Shown here: positions 20,723 to 31,386 of the stretch, piece after piece | Numbering within the stretch: the stretch's first letter is position 1 | Layout: each line of letters starts with the position of its first letter | Origin: Lasiosphaeris hirsuta | Taxonomy: Eukaryota > Ascomycota > Sordariomycetes > Sordariales > Lasiosphaeriaceae | Direction of reading: 5' to 3' | Length of the DNA stretch: 64,000 nucleotides | Assembly: GCA_030549175.1 (NCBI GenBank) | Contig: JAUKUA010000006.1 | Location: forward strand, 2,480,001 to 2,544,000 | Program-made: the position numbers and the translations under genes | Notes under the pieces: model-generated | What the model saw: only the letters and a program-made list of their open reading frames with translations | Database searches by the model: none | What the model was told of the DNA's origin: nothing

Positions 20723-21908
20723 TTATCTATTTGGGTCAGCACCACTCTCGATGAACAAAATCACCGCCTCTTCCATGCCCTTCTCCACAGCCATGTGAAG
20801 CGCGCTTAGCCCCTTAGCATCGAGCCGAGTGACGTCGGCTCCTCGCTCTACCAACAGCTTGACAACATCCATGCGCTCGCCCTCTACCGCACAGTGCAGC
20901 GGGGTGCGGCCGGTAGAGTCGAGGTTATTGATGTCGGCACCCTTGCTAAGCAAGATGTCCATAATTTTGCACTGGCCCTTGAGGGCGGCCATGTGTAGCG
21001 GACTGGTTGGAGAGGCCACAGGCTGCGGTCCGACCTGGTGGAACTTGGCCGGCGGCACGGGCGGGATAACCTTTGGCTTCCGAATCCGCTGGTAGCGGTC
21101 TGCGTGTGACTCGGTCGATGGGCCACCAGCCTGCACACGCCGCCATCGACGGTAACTCGCAATGTTGTGGATGTTTTTCGGGTCCAGATCGTGGTTGTGT
21201 TCCTCGCATCGGATATCGATGAACCACTTGGACGCCTGGCGCTTCCGGCACAGCAGTTTGATACGGGTCGGGCAGCCGAGCTTGTGTGTAGGCCGCTTGC
21301 GCACACCGGTACCGCTATTCTTACATACGCCGCCGCGGTCACACATCAAGTCGACCCGCACTACCTCGGCGTTTGGCGTGTACTTGCCGCCGGGCGTCTT
21401 TTGTTTTGCGCATCCCGACTGCACGAGGACGTAACCCTGGCTGATGGCATATTCCTGGACGGCGTTCATGGAATCCTCGCGCGAGTCGTAGGGCCCTAGC
21501 ATCAACGTTGGCCGGATTGTCGGCAGTTGGAGGGGAGTAATCGGCTGGCATAGAGGGGCAACGTGGTGGCCTGTGCCTGAGGGAGATGCCTGGCTTCCGC
21601 CATTGTTGCCATCCATGGTGCTGTCCCCCTCTTCAACATCGTCGTCCTCTTCCTGCTCTTCTTCCAGGTCGTGCATTGTGTCGTCCTGCGAGAGGACGGA
21701 TTGCTGGTGCTCCTGGCCATGATGTGATTGCTGATTGTGAGGGGTCTCTGGCAGTGGCTCGGGGAGGAACTGCTGTTGAAGATGGTGATGATGCTGCTGG
21801 TTTTGTTGGGCTAGAGCTTCTAGCTGGTAGGCGAGATGAGGAGGTAGAGGTTTTGGGGGGACCGGGTCGCCGGCACGGTGATATATGGGCGCATGTACGT
21901 TCATGTGC

Positions 21909-21940
<32 letters not shown>

Positions 21941-22294
21941 CTGTTGCTGCTGTTGCTGCTGTTGCTGCTGTTGCTGGACGAGCCGCGCTTGTTGCGCCTG
22001 TTGCTGGGCATGTTGGCTATTTTGGACCTGCTGAACTTGCTGCCCTTGTTGGGTTTGCTGCTGCTGCTGTGTGGTTTGGAAGTTCGTATGGCCGGGGCGT
22101 GTCTGGGGTATTTGAGGTGGGAGGATAGGGGTCTCGACGCGAGGGCGCAAAGGTGTGCGATTTCGTTCCTGGACTGGTTAGCGACGCCGAGATCATGGAC
22201 GTCGAAGACAGAGTTATTTATGGTCGCGTACAAATGGAATTGCAGGCTGCAAGCCCTGGGGCTGCTGGAACTGCTGGGTGAGGTAGCCCGACAT
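20723..22294 (-). CDS. Polyglutamine / FAR1-type DNA-binding / ankyrin-repeat protein
   Basis: Exon 1 (22232-22294) encodes MSGYLTQQFQQPQGLQPAIPF. A 63-base intron ends in CCAG, and exon 2 (20723-22168) completes 502 residues. The order is a Gln-rich N-terminal third with a run of about 20 glutamines, an acidic stretch (EEEQEEDDDVEEGD), then a FAR1/WRKY-GCM1-like zinc-binding domain (SREDSMNAVQEYAISQGYVL, with SGCAKQ, VDLMCDRGGVCK, HKLGCPTRIKL and RCEEHNHDL supplying Cys/His ligands), and ankyrin repeats at the C-terminus (SPLHMAALKGQCKIMDILLS, TPLHCAVEGERMDVVKLLVE, SALHMAVEKGMEEAVILFIE). It is probably a nuclear DNA-binding regulator. FAR1 domains derive from MULE-type transposases, so the domain may be exapted. 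The polyQ tract is encoded by mixed CAG/CAA codons. Confidence 0.85.
21905..21984. repeat. CTG/TTG trinucleotide tract encoding polyglutamine
   Basis: Imperfect trinucleotide repeat inside the coding region, read as CAG/CAA on the minus strand. Likely length-variable between strains. Confidence 0.8.
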
Positions 22295-22757
22295 TTTGCT
22301 TTAGACGCTTCGCCAAAAAAAAATAAAAAATAAAAAATAAAAAAATGGCTTGTTAAAGCAAGAGGTGGCGATGAGTGTCGGTATCCAGAGAGTCAGACGA
22401 TCGCGAGAGTGGGGTGGTTGTGCGAGATTTCGGAGAGGGCTGCGCTCTGACCGGGCCAGCTGTGACCGAGGTCATTGGCTGTAGTGCTCACCGAGTGGGT
22501 CCGGACTCTGACTTTGGAGGAAAAGGCTGGGGCATACCGATGGTTTGTGCGCGAGCTTCATCTCTTTCGCAACGAGGCAACGTGCCACAGAACCCTAACC
22601 CTGTGATAAAAGAACCATCATATTTTGCCATTGCTGGCCCTCCACCATATCATGAGATTTCTAGATACTCAAACGCGTACTAACAGAAGAAGAAAAAAGA
22701 ATAGCGCTAACATTACAGTCGTACAATCATCAATCCATCAATCCATCCCTGATATTA
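22295..22757. other. Intergenic region
   Basis: Divergent/3' space with A-rich stretches near 22315-22343 and no gene. Confidence 0.4.
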
Positions 22758-23891
22758 TTAGTGCCTCGACTTGGATTTCTTCCTGGACAGCTGGTCCATC
22801 AGAAATCCCCCCAACGCTCCTCCCACCGCCTCGACACCACTGCTCCTGCGCCCGCGACTCGGCTCATTTCGCCCACCACCCAAACCGCCTTTATCTTTCT
22901 TGGAAAATGCATCAATCGCCGCGGCCCCGAGCGCAGCCGACGCGACGCGGGCCCCCTTCTCACCCTTCCACCCTCCCGGCTGCGACCTCATCTGAATCGC
23001 CGCCAGGCCGCCAGCCTGGAGTGCGGCCGCAGCTGCCTGCTGCCAGCGGGGGCTGAGCCCCGCGAAATTTTCCTTGGCCGACGTTGACTTGGACCGTCCG
23101 ATGGCCGGGCGGTCATGCGACCTGGGCACTGGTGAGGGCGAGCGATATCTCCCCGAGCGTCTCGGCGCGCGGGGCGAGGGGTCGCGCCTTCTGTCCGAGT
23201 CCCAGTCTCTATTATCCCGATGGCGCGCGCCCGCCATCACCGGTGAGGGGCTGCGTCGTCGCTCTTGGCGATGTGCCGGCCTCTCCCGGTTCCATTCCAT
23301 GTCACGGTCCCTGTCTCTGCGTCTAGGAGGCGGAGATGGCGACCTTGTGTACGATCGCTGGGGCCGAGGTTCCCTCATGCTTCTTGATCTGCCGAGAGGC
23401 GCTGGCCCTCGTGTGTCAGGCGATGGTCGTCGAGCTCGTGGCCGCGATGACATTGGTGGAGGGCCGGCGTCCCTCCGGCCGTAGGGAGGTGATGGGGACC
23501 GTGTCGAGCGGTACGCCGGGGGTGGTGAGGGAGCCCGTGCCGCATGATATGGCGGCAGACTCGGGTCCCTGTGATGCCGCCGTCGCCTGCGCTCCTCAGA
23601 ATCTGAGGGAGGATAGGCCCGGGATGAGTACGGATCGAAATCACCCCGCATCGGCCCTGGGGCGTAGTCCGGCCCGTGTGGAGCTCCCCGTGCCGGCTTT
23701 GATGCCATCGGGGGTGGTGAGTAAAGCGGTGCAGGCGTTCGGCCGCTTGGCGGGGAGGGTGTCGTACTTTGGATATACTCGTATCCGTCGTCCCACGAAT
23801 TAATGCGACGAAATGGGTCTTCTTGACGGAGGTCTCTGCTGGGCATTGTATTCCGTTTATTCTTAGGTTTGGATCCAAACAAGCGATGCAT
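22758..23891 (-). CDS. Arg/Ser/Pro-rich protein with glycine-zipper-like C-terminus
   Basis: A single-exon frame of 377 residues from ATG 23891. The N-terminal part is rich in Pro, Arg and Ser, with many SPSPP and RRRR elements like those of splicing-factor RS regions. The last 90 residues switch to Ala/Gly-rich helices (WQQAAAAALQAGGLAAIQ, RVASAALGAAAIDAFSKKDK, VEAVGGALGGFLMDQLSRKK) ending in a lysine-rich tail. The Gly/Ala spacing resembles glycine-zipper segments that pack against membranes or each other. The layout, a disordered RS domain followed by a glycine zipper, recurs in filamentous ascomycetes as far as I recall, but its function is unknown. A nuclear or membrane-associated location cannot be decided here. 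Confidence 0.7.
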   Translation of the reverse strand: MHRLFGSKPKNKRNTMPSRDLRQEDPFRRINSWDDGYEYIQSTTPSPPSGRTPAPLYSPPPMASKPARGAPHGPDYAPGPMRGDFDPYSSRAYPPSDSEERRRRRHHRDPSLPPYHAARAPSPPPAYRSTRSPSPPYGRRDAGPPPMSSRPRARRPSPDTRGPAPLGRSRSMREPRPQRSYTRSPSPPPRRRDRDRDMEWNRERPAHRQERRRSPSPVMAGARHRDNRDWDSDRRRDPSPRAPRRSGRYRSPSPVPRSHDRPAIGRSKSTSAKENFAGLSPRWQQAAAAALQAGGLAAIQMRSQPGGWKGEKGARVASAALGAAAIDAFSKKDKGGLGGGRNEPSRGRRSSGVEAVGGALGGFLMDQLSRKKSKSRH

Positions 23892-25086
23892 CTTGGACGG
23901 CGGCGAAAGGTCTTAATAAGTACCCAAGGAGGAAGAATTCGGCAGCGAAGCACGGTTACGTCAAGGCAAAACAGAGAGCCAATGCAAGCACTGCTACCGT
24001 TTATATGCGCTGCTCGCAGCAAGCTCTTTGCCTGCGCCCAAGCACAACTGTCGAGCAGCAGAGATGGACGGCGAATGAACGAGGCGCGGGCTGCAGATTC
24101 TTAAAAGCTGTCGCCTACCATTCGATGCCTGCTTTCGCTGCGCGGGGTCGCCTCCCCCTTTGGTGGGGAGTTCCAGTCAGGGTGTTCAGCTGGCCCAGTC
24201 GAATGGGGGTCACGCAAAGCATTCGCCCCAGTCATTCGGACCCGCGGCTTTTCTGTTGGCTCCCTCAGCGTCGCATTCTGCGCCATTACGACACCCGACT
24301 CCAACATGTGGAACGGTGGGAGGCCTGGCCTTGTGAGCTTGGGGCCGGCTGGGGCCTAGCATTGGCTATCTAGACGCTACTGCGTTGCTGGGATGGCGGT
24401 GCGGGATGGATACTCCTCGAATGCGCTGGCTATTGTCGGTCGACGTCGGGACACGATTGTAAGACCTCAAAAGCACTGGATCTCATGGATCCTGGGATGA
24501 TGGCAGGGCTGTGCGGAGGGAGCTCTGAAGCTCTAGAGCTCTAGGCCCACCCAAGGCTCCTCAGTAACTCCAACTAGTAAGGCTTGCGGGATCGAACATC
24601 TTTGACCGCTCCGATCCGGGCGAGGATCCTGGCCAGCCGCCCAGCCTGGGCCACGCCACGGAGGCCTGCTTCAATGCCCTTTTGGCACTTGCAAACCAAC
24701 TGCTGGTGATAGAAGTGACAAAGCTGGCACGACTACCTCTCAGAGGTAGCGGTAGGTTGAATCACGGATATCATGTCACACCCAACATGTGCTGATCACG
24801 CAGTCGTGCGCCTGCCGCAATGTGGGGCGACCATTTGCCACCCCGCGTTGCGTGCCCGCACGACCCCTGAAGCAACCCTGGAAAGAGTCGCAACGCGTCA
24901 TCGCCTCATCGCGGGCGGAGAAAAAGCTGGCGATGCCGCCCGCTACCGACCGCCAGCGCATTGGTACAGTAGCTCGAGGGTTGGGGTACATGACTGGGCA
25001 AGCCCGGGCTAGGCCACACTAGTTTTTTCGAGGATGATGACTCCGATCCTGCAAGACATCATCCATACTCCTGCATTTATACTAGG
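23892..25086. other. Intergenic region
   Basis: About 1.2 kb. All frames are short and motif-free on both strands. No RNA gene was recognised. Confidence 0.4.
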
Positions 25087-26037
25087 CTACATGTCGACAA
25101 GGATAGGCGTCCACCGCTCATCGTCACGAAGTCCGCCGACCACCGCAGCGTTGACAAGCAGTGTCTTAACCTCGGTCCCCAACCCCGCAAGTCCCAGCAG
25201 TGACCGCAAGAACCCTTTGACGGTCAACGCAAAATTCCATATCCCTCCCCTAGAAACCACCGCCCTCTCATATGCTTGTTGCAATGGGTCAAAGTAGAGT
25301 TGTTCCTGCCCGCGACCGGCGTGGATATGTCCGAAGACGTGAAGCCGTGGGCGCACACGCCATAGCTCCCCCAGCAGGAAACCGCACCCAAGATGCAGCA
25401 AATCCAAGTGCGTCCGCGGTGGTACATGTGTCACAAGGATGTCTGTGCCGTCCGGGACGGTGTTCGTCCACACATCTTCCGAGCGCTCGTATTGGAATGC
25501 CCAGTTTCCGCATCTGGGGACCTGCGGGCTGCCGTACACCTTCAGCTATCTTCCATTGGCACACACAATTGTGGTTGAGCTCTCCTGTAGGTACCTGATG
25601 TCGCCCCAGCTGAGTCGGGCTCTGTCTGCCACTGCAACATCCGCGGGTCGGCCAGGGGAACCATCGCACTTGCTGTCAAGGAGCAGGTCGTGGTTCCCCG
25701 CGGCAACGATCTTGTGTCGATGGGGTTGCGACTGCAGCCAATTCAATGCAGATTTTATTTCCTCAAAAGATCCATTTTGCGTCAAGTCACCGGCATGGAT
25801 TAGGACATCGCCGTCAGGCAGCCTCGGCTGGCTATTGTGTGTGTCCGAGATACAGACAATAGACACCTCGTTGCCGTTGGTGGATGGCTGCGGACGGGTT
25901 GCAGCGGCTCTGGAAAGTCGCCAACGGTAGAGTGTTTGGGTGAGGAAGATCACAGGGGCTTGGAGGAATCGCTGACTCGCGCTCTGGCGAGGACGGTGGA
26001 TGAGGGCATCAATGCCGTTGGAGCGTCTCCTGAACAT
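25087..26037 (-). pseudogene. Metallophosphoesterase with in-frame TAG at codon 164
   Basis: The frame from ATG 26037 to the stop at 25087 spans 316 codons of a calcineurin-like phosphoesterase, interrupted only by TAG at 25546-25548. Metal-binding motifs lie on both sides of it: CISDTHN (DxH), DVLIHAGDLTQNG (GD), VAAGNHDLLL (GNHD) before, and LVTHVPPRTH and FGHIHAGRG (GHxH) after. All ligands expected of the fold are present in the one frame, with no indel. The TAG sits between CANGR and LKVYGSP, where relatives would have a sense codon; CAG to TAG by one C-to-T change is the simplest origin. Either the gene is newly dead, or the two halves are joined by stop readthrough, or the base is an error. 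If translated without readthrough, the 163-residue product lacks half the active site. Confidence 0.8.
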
Positions 26038-26442
26038 GGAGTGCGCGGGAGGCCAAAGGCGCGGTGGTGGTAAACCCGAAGTTGTAAAAAGAATAAGGTA
26101 AAAGTCGAGAATGGGGATTTTCTTGAATGAGCACTGGTGCAGCAAGGACAGTTGTCTCCTGGTGACTGGCAGCCGCCAAGCTCATAGGCAGCAGGCGCAA
26201 ATCGCGACATCACAGCACGACCAACCATCCTACGTAAAATAACCAACTTAACCATTACTTCAGCATATCTAGAAAAGGGGTAAAGGGGTTATTGTGACGT
26301 TTTGGATCAAAAGTTGGCGATGCTAGGAGACGGAAGTTCCTGTTGTGTCTACCTTTGTTCACCCCCTTGTTCCTTCCAGATTGGATACCCTTTGTTTCGT
26401 TTCTCCAAAAGTCTCAACACGATTTTTTTCCTGTCGAATGCA
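26038..26442. other. Divergent intergenic region
   Basis: Promoter space between the phosphoesterase and kinase relics. No gene is seen. Confidence 0.4.
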
Positions 26443-28170
26443 ATGGAAATAAACAAATCCGCTCTCCAGCCTAGCACTCTGAACTTCGTTCGGCTCCTTG
26501 GCTGGGGCGGCAGTGGCCTTGTCGCTCTATTCGACCATCTCGACCATCAAGGACACCGCACCTTATACGCTGTCAAGTGCAACTTGAACCCAAGCCCAGA
26601 TAAAATTGAAGGCCTGCGGAGAGAGGACTATACAAGAGGTTGGTCAACTACTTGTGGCTTCGTCCCATGCTACTCCATGTTACATGTGACTTACACGCGT
26701 GCCCGGCAGAGATACACCCGCGCCCTACACCCACGCCCTACACCCACGCCCTACACATCGTCCAGGTAATCTCCGATCTCAACAAGCAGGCCGACGCCAG
26801 CGGCGAAAACACAAGTACAGCACAGATGCCCCCGGAAGACACCAACCCGATTATTCTTGAACATTTTCCTCGAGGTGACCTGTTCAGGTGGCTGTGCAGC
26901 CTCGGCGAGCAGAATATGAAGATTCCATATCGGGCCTTGTGGCCCATATTTGACTGTTGCATGACACCTCTCTCCCGTACCCGCAGGGTTGTTTCGAAGA
27001 GGAATGCTTACAAGGTTTAATACTTCAGTTGTCAAAGCCTGCGTTGCCCTTGAATATCCACTAATGCAGCAATCAGTATATCAATTTGAAGAGACTAGGA
27101 GCAAAATTGGGCCCATGATTAGCGAGCTCGTTCCCCCGAACGATGGGGCTGCAGCGGGCTTAGTCCACTTCGACATTGACCCGTGAATAGTGAGTAATAC
27201 GACCAATCTCTGTTTTTTTGCGGTATACATTCTAACTGCCTACTTACTGCCCTCTCTCTCCAGTCTTCGTGAATGATTTCGGTAAGGTCCTTGCGACGAT
27301 GGGCACACGGTAATTCATGTCATAAAGCTCGGTGATTTCGGCCTTGCGAGATACTTCAAGGCTGAGGACTTGTGTGACGTGTTAGTATCCGAAACAGCCA
27401 ATCTCGTGCTCTTTTCAATTCGACGATGAGATATACGCTGATACGACAGTGTCCTCCTACTAGGGATAAAGTATGGCGAGCTCGACGACTCTTCAGAAAG
27501 CCGTTATATTACACCCCCGTGAGTCGCCCCTGTAAACGCTGGAAGTAATAAAGTCTAACCCCCTCAGGAGCAATTTACAGAAGAATGGGACTGGATTGAG
27601 CTTCTACGAAACGACTCACCCCACAGCCACCGAACTGCGGTCCAGTATAGCTGGAGAACCAATTTGTATCAATTCGGGCTGCTAGGCAACTGTCAGACTG
27701 CTTCAATGAACGCCCTAGCTGACACGCAGGTTATCATACAGGTCACGTTCTATTGTATCTCACAACATCGATTACCAACACGCCCTCACCCCGAGGTTCT
27801 TGACGTCACTGATAGAGAAGTGGTTGTAATGGACTAATACTGGACGTACGGCGCATACCTTTTAGACGAAGCCCGATTCGGGCATACCGACATAAAACTA
27901 CGGTCGCTGATTGTAAAGTGCCTTTATGACGTGCCCACGGATAGACCGAGCCTGGAGGAGCTGGAACGCAAGATACCGCGCAAGCTGCAGTCTGAATGGC
28001 CGCCGGAACAGCAGGATGAGAATATGGCTGCTTGGTCAAAACAAACCTTTGGGACGCCCAATATCCCGAAACCAAGGCCGATAGATGAGCTGCAGGATGT
28101 GAGCACTCCGTTGCGGCTTTATCTCGGAAGTGGGGTTTTGGTCCGGGCTGACAGGAGCTGTGGTTTGTAG
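26443..28170 (+). pseudogene. Decayed protein kinase gene
   Basis: Kinase landmarks appear in order on the plus strand but in different frames. These are the glycine loop RLLGWGGSGLVALF and YAVKC with the lysine (26443-26640), the hinge region IILEHFPRGDLFRWLC (about 26850-26900), the catalytic loop as LVHFDIDP (about 27160-27183, an HFD variant of HRD), KLGDFGLARYF as the DFG motif (about 27330-27355), C-lobe EQFTEEWDWIELL (about 27570-27610) and SWRTNLYQ, and finally DVPTDRPSLEELERKI (about 27930-27980). Some gaps have good introns, but a TGA follows HFDIDP with the frame off by one, no proper intron joins the segments near 26960-26990, and TAA occurs in frame at about 27835. A 13-base minisatellite sits in the N-lobe. 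The reading frame cannot be reconstructed as one protein, so a pseudogene is the best call. Confidence 0.7.
26723..26758. repeat. 13-base minisatellite in the kinase relic
   Basis: Nearly three copies of the unit gccctacacccac lie in tandem between the first two kinase segments. The expansion adds Pro/Thr-rich codons not expected in a kinase N-lobe. Confidence 0.6.
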
Positions 28171-28712
28171 TGGTTCGACGGCAGGATTGATGCACTGCTG
28201 CCTCCTCCCGGCCCGTGATATGTGATCGGAGTTTCCGGAGTTACATGGATCCATGTTCCAGCACATCGAGCAGCGGAGATCTCATGGTACTACTACTAAG
28301 TAAGATACCTCGGGGCCTCCAAAGAATTACTCATGGACCGAACCGAGTACCCGGAGAAAGTTGGGAGGCGGGCATGTTTGTGCCCTTGACTTGGGGCGCC
28401 ATAAATGTCCGGAATGAGATTAATCGGGCCATCAACAAAAAGGTCTCGGGATCGTGCAGTCCACGACTGACTCGGGCCGCTCCGACAACTCCTCAACCCT
28501 AACCCCGAGTCCTGATGACCGACTACGGACCCCCGAGGTCCGGTAGCACCTTGTCGCACTTGAGATTCGCTATAATAATCCGACGTCGTTTCCGCCCTCG
28601 TTTCCGCCCTGTTTCACTTGCAGCTGAGCATGAAGCGAAACACCAGGTCCACACATTACCACCCATCGAAAACATCGGCTCTCTATTCTGCTTCCACTTC
28701 CACTGACCAAAA

Positions 28713-29468
28713 ATGTCTCGCGTACCCGGACTTGTCTTTGTCCAGAGCAAGATCAAGTCAACCGACATGCTCAGCCCCGAAGTCTTTAAGAAATGGTATG
28801 AGGAAGCTCATATCCCCGACCTCCTCGCTTCCCCCGCCAGTGGTGTCGGTGCTGCTGCCCGGTACATCGCGGCCGATGTTCACGACGAGTCGGCGGCCCG
28901 GGGGTTTCCCTACCTCGCCGTCTACCCGGAGGTCGACCTCAACTGGATCGCCTCGGACGAGTGCACCTTTCTGAAGGTCCCGCTGCACCACAGCATCCTC
29001 CCGGCGCCCAGCCACGCCATCTTCGACGTGGCCGACTTTCAGATGGGCGCGTACGAGCCGCTTGCCAAAGTGGAGATTGCGGCCTTTGAAGGCTCGGCGA
29101 AGCATCTTGTCGTGGTGACTCTGGATGCGGCGGTGGCGGAGGGCCGGGATCAGCAACAGGTCCTCCAAGAGGCCGTTGATGCTTTGGGAGAGGCGGTGCC
29201 GCTTCGGTCGACGTTGATCAAGTATGGATTTGCTCCGACCAGACGTCCCCCCAGAGATTGGGGAGTTGATGGAGAGAGATTCTTCATCGGCCGTAAATTT
29301 CTTGCATTTGTGAGTTCTTGCGATTACACCCAGTATGGGTTGAAGCTAACCATGGGCATCCAGCACCAATTCAATGAACTTCCGGTACACATCCCCTCGC
29401 AGGGGGAGACACCCCCGATTGTGCTGAATCTGTTGAGGGCCTTTGGTAACCTAGAGGCGAGAATTTAG
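28713..29468 (+). CDS. Unassigned protein with EthD/dimeric alpha-beta-barrel-like start
   Basis: ATG 28713 starts MSRVPGLVFVQSKI. A frame of 251 codons runs to 29468, but 29310-29363 has all marks of a 54-base intron in frame (GTGAGT donor, GCTAAC branch point, CAG acceptor). The spliced product is then about 233 residues. The N-terminal EVFKKWYEEAHIPDLL resembles the helix of EthD/dimeric alpha-beta-barrel proteins in which a short helix and a histidine precede the sheet. FPYLAVYPEVDLNWI and HHSILPAPSHAIFDVADF follow. Two barrel-like halves are plausible. I know no function for this family in fungi. No signal peptide or membrane segment is visible, so it is probably cytosolic. Confidence 0.7.
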   Translation: MSRVPGLVFVQSKIKSTDMLSPEVFKKWYEEAHIPDLLASPASGVGAAARYIAADVHDESAARGFPYLAVYPEVDLNWIASDECTFLKVPLHHSILPAPSHAIFDVADFQMGAYEPLAKVEIAAFEGSAKHLVVVTLDAAVAEGRDQQQVLQEAVDALGEAVPLRSTLIKYGFAPTRRPPRDWGVDGERFFIGRKFLAFVSSCDYTQYGLKLTMGIQHQFNELPVHIPSQGETPPIVLNLLRAFGNLEARI

Positions 29469-30379
29469 TCGGTAATCGAACGTTCCAGACAAAATGCAAT
29501 GCTCTTCTAAACAACGCCCCTTGAAGATCTCAAATTGGGTGACATCGTGGGCTTGGGCCCCTGAATGCAGCCCATGGCCTTGACGTAGCCCGCTGTGAGG
29601 TAGGCGCGTCAGCTTGCACAATTGACTCGGGAATTTTGGGCTTCGCCATCTTGCATGTATTTTATTCGTCAAGTGTGGACGATCTCAGATGCAAGCCTCT
29701 CGAATAAAGACCAGAGAAGCACCAGCCCTGCTGCAACCTCTCCTGCCTCCCTCATCTCCGGCCCAATGGTTGGCTCCTCGTGACAAAAGGCGGGCCCAGA
29801 GGCAGAAGCCCAACTGGACGGCGCTGATAAGCCGGTCCGAAATGCCATGGTCATTGCTTCCAGCAAAGCCAGAGGCAGCAACACTGCATGATGCATGAAA
29901 GAGGCAGACCCTCCATCATAAGAGCTTGCCGAGGGGGGAGACCCGGTGCAGGTTGTGCCTAGGCCGAGCAGTATTTATCAACTCTAGCTCCCTAGGATTC
30001 TCGCGGAAAGAGAATCTTGCGAAGTAGGAATCATCACTAGACAACACCCCCCCCCCCCCCCCCCCCTTTCAAGGAGTCTCCCTGTGGGACTCTGGTTGAA
30101 CGGCCAAAAGGCCGGGTAAGCCATCCGACTTCCCTCCTGAGAGCCCAGAATCACTAATGAGGTACCTTTACTGACGCGAAAATTCGACTCCAATCAGATC
30201 TAACCCACCTCACGAAGCTCCGGCGGGGGCTGGTCGCAAATCCAGTCCCCGCAACTTGACACATTTCCCGAAAATGTCAGTGTGAAAATCGAGAATGGCG
30301 GCAAGATCAGTTGGTAGGCGGTACGTGTCCGCGTGGGTTTTCAGGATATCATGTGGCTCCATACGATCAATATGGATCT
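29469..30379. other. Intergenic region with a C tract
   Basis: No gene is supported. It holds a pure run of 20 C at 30047-30066 upstream of the zinc-finger gene. Confidence 0.45.
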
Positions 30380-31386
30380 ATGATGTTATCAGGCTCCCTG
30401 GAATTCCCACCCGGCTCGTGCGCTCTCCACCACTGTGAGCACGTTCTCGACGTTAAGCACTTAGGGAAGGGGGGTGGTGTAGGGTATGGAGAATTGGGAA
30501 TCAGCGATGATCCCATTTCTGGTCTCGGGCTTCCCGCCAATTCTCAATCACTAGCCTGGGAAGCGCCGACTCAAGTCCAAAACATCTTCTCGTCAACATG
30601 GTGGCTGTCGTGTGCCCCCGAGATAGCAACTCCCCTGGATAGCTTCAGCTACGCACTGCCCTCCCAAATTGACTCTCTTCAAGTTGCCCCTCTCGTCGAT
30701 CAAACCACACACATCAATTCAATGGGCTTGGGCTTCCAGACTGGGTTCGATAGTCTCCCTTGCTCCACATTCACGGTTGACACTAGCACTCGGCATGTTC
30801 TACCAGTATCCAGCGACATGCAATTCGATTTAAGCAGCCTCGATCTTCCCACCATAACCACTCAGTCCAGCTTTAATCACCCCTTCGATTTCAACACACT
30901 ACTGTATCCCAATGCCAACCCCGGACCATGGGCTGGCATTATGGATCTGGTGAGCATGAAAAGCGCCAACTCTAATTTATCGCTTCCCAATTCCGCAAGC
31001 ACCGACATCTCTCAATCAACACCGTCCGCAAGCGCGCCGTCGATGGAGCGTAGTCCTTCGGTCAACTCGAGCCATCAACAACACAGTCCTGCGCCTCGGG
31101 CGGCTGCAAAGTCAAGGTATGTTGATGGCACCCCCCCCCCCCCCGCCTCCCCCTTTAAACTTTGCCGTTTTCTGTTATTGACTCTACCTACCATAGGAAA
31201 CGGGGACCGAAGAGACACCCGTGCGGGTGCGGGAAGGTCTACTCGCACCCACAAGACGTGGGCCGCCACCAAAGGAAGGAGATATTTGAGTGTCCTCATT
31301 GCAAGAGAAAGTTCAAGGGCGGACGCGAGGACAACTTGAGTCGACACATTAACAAAACCTGCCGTTTGAGGAACAGAAGGGTCTGA
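30380..31386 (+). CDS. C2H2-type zinc-finger protein
   Basis: Exon 1 (30380-31116) starts at the first in-frame ATG. A longer open frame upstream begins only at a TTG codon. The intron (GTATGT donor, TTGACTCTAC branch region, CATAG acceptor) contains a 14-base C tract, and exon 2 (31197-31386) completes 308 residues. The N-terminal two thirds are low-complexity and Ser/Pro-rich, typical of an activation region. The last 63 residues hold the basic stretch KRGPKRHPC and two fingers: a degenerate one (PCGCGKVYSHPQDVGRHQRK) and one near-canonical C2H2/C2HC (ECPHCKRKFKGGREDNLSRH, then NKTC). It is likely a nuclear transcription factor. The target is unknown. A related, damaged finger region lies about 1 kb downstream. 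Confidence 0.75.

Noticed and set aside
22591..22603. Telomere-like AACCCTAACCCTG
   Set aside because: Only two units in a promoter region. Too short for telomeric or subtelomeric DNA.
24540..24610. Possible tRNA B-box (GTTCGATCC on the minus strand)
   Set aside because: Flanking bases do not form the T-stem or an acceptor stem, and no matching A-box was found at the right distance.
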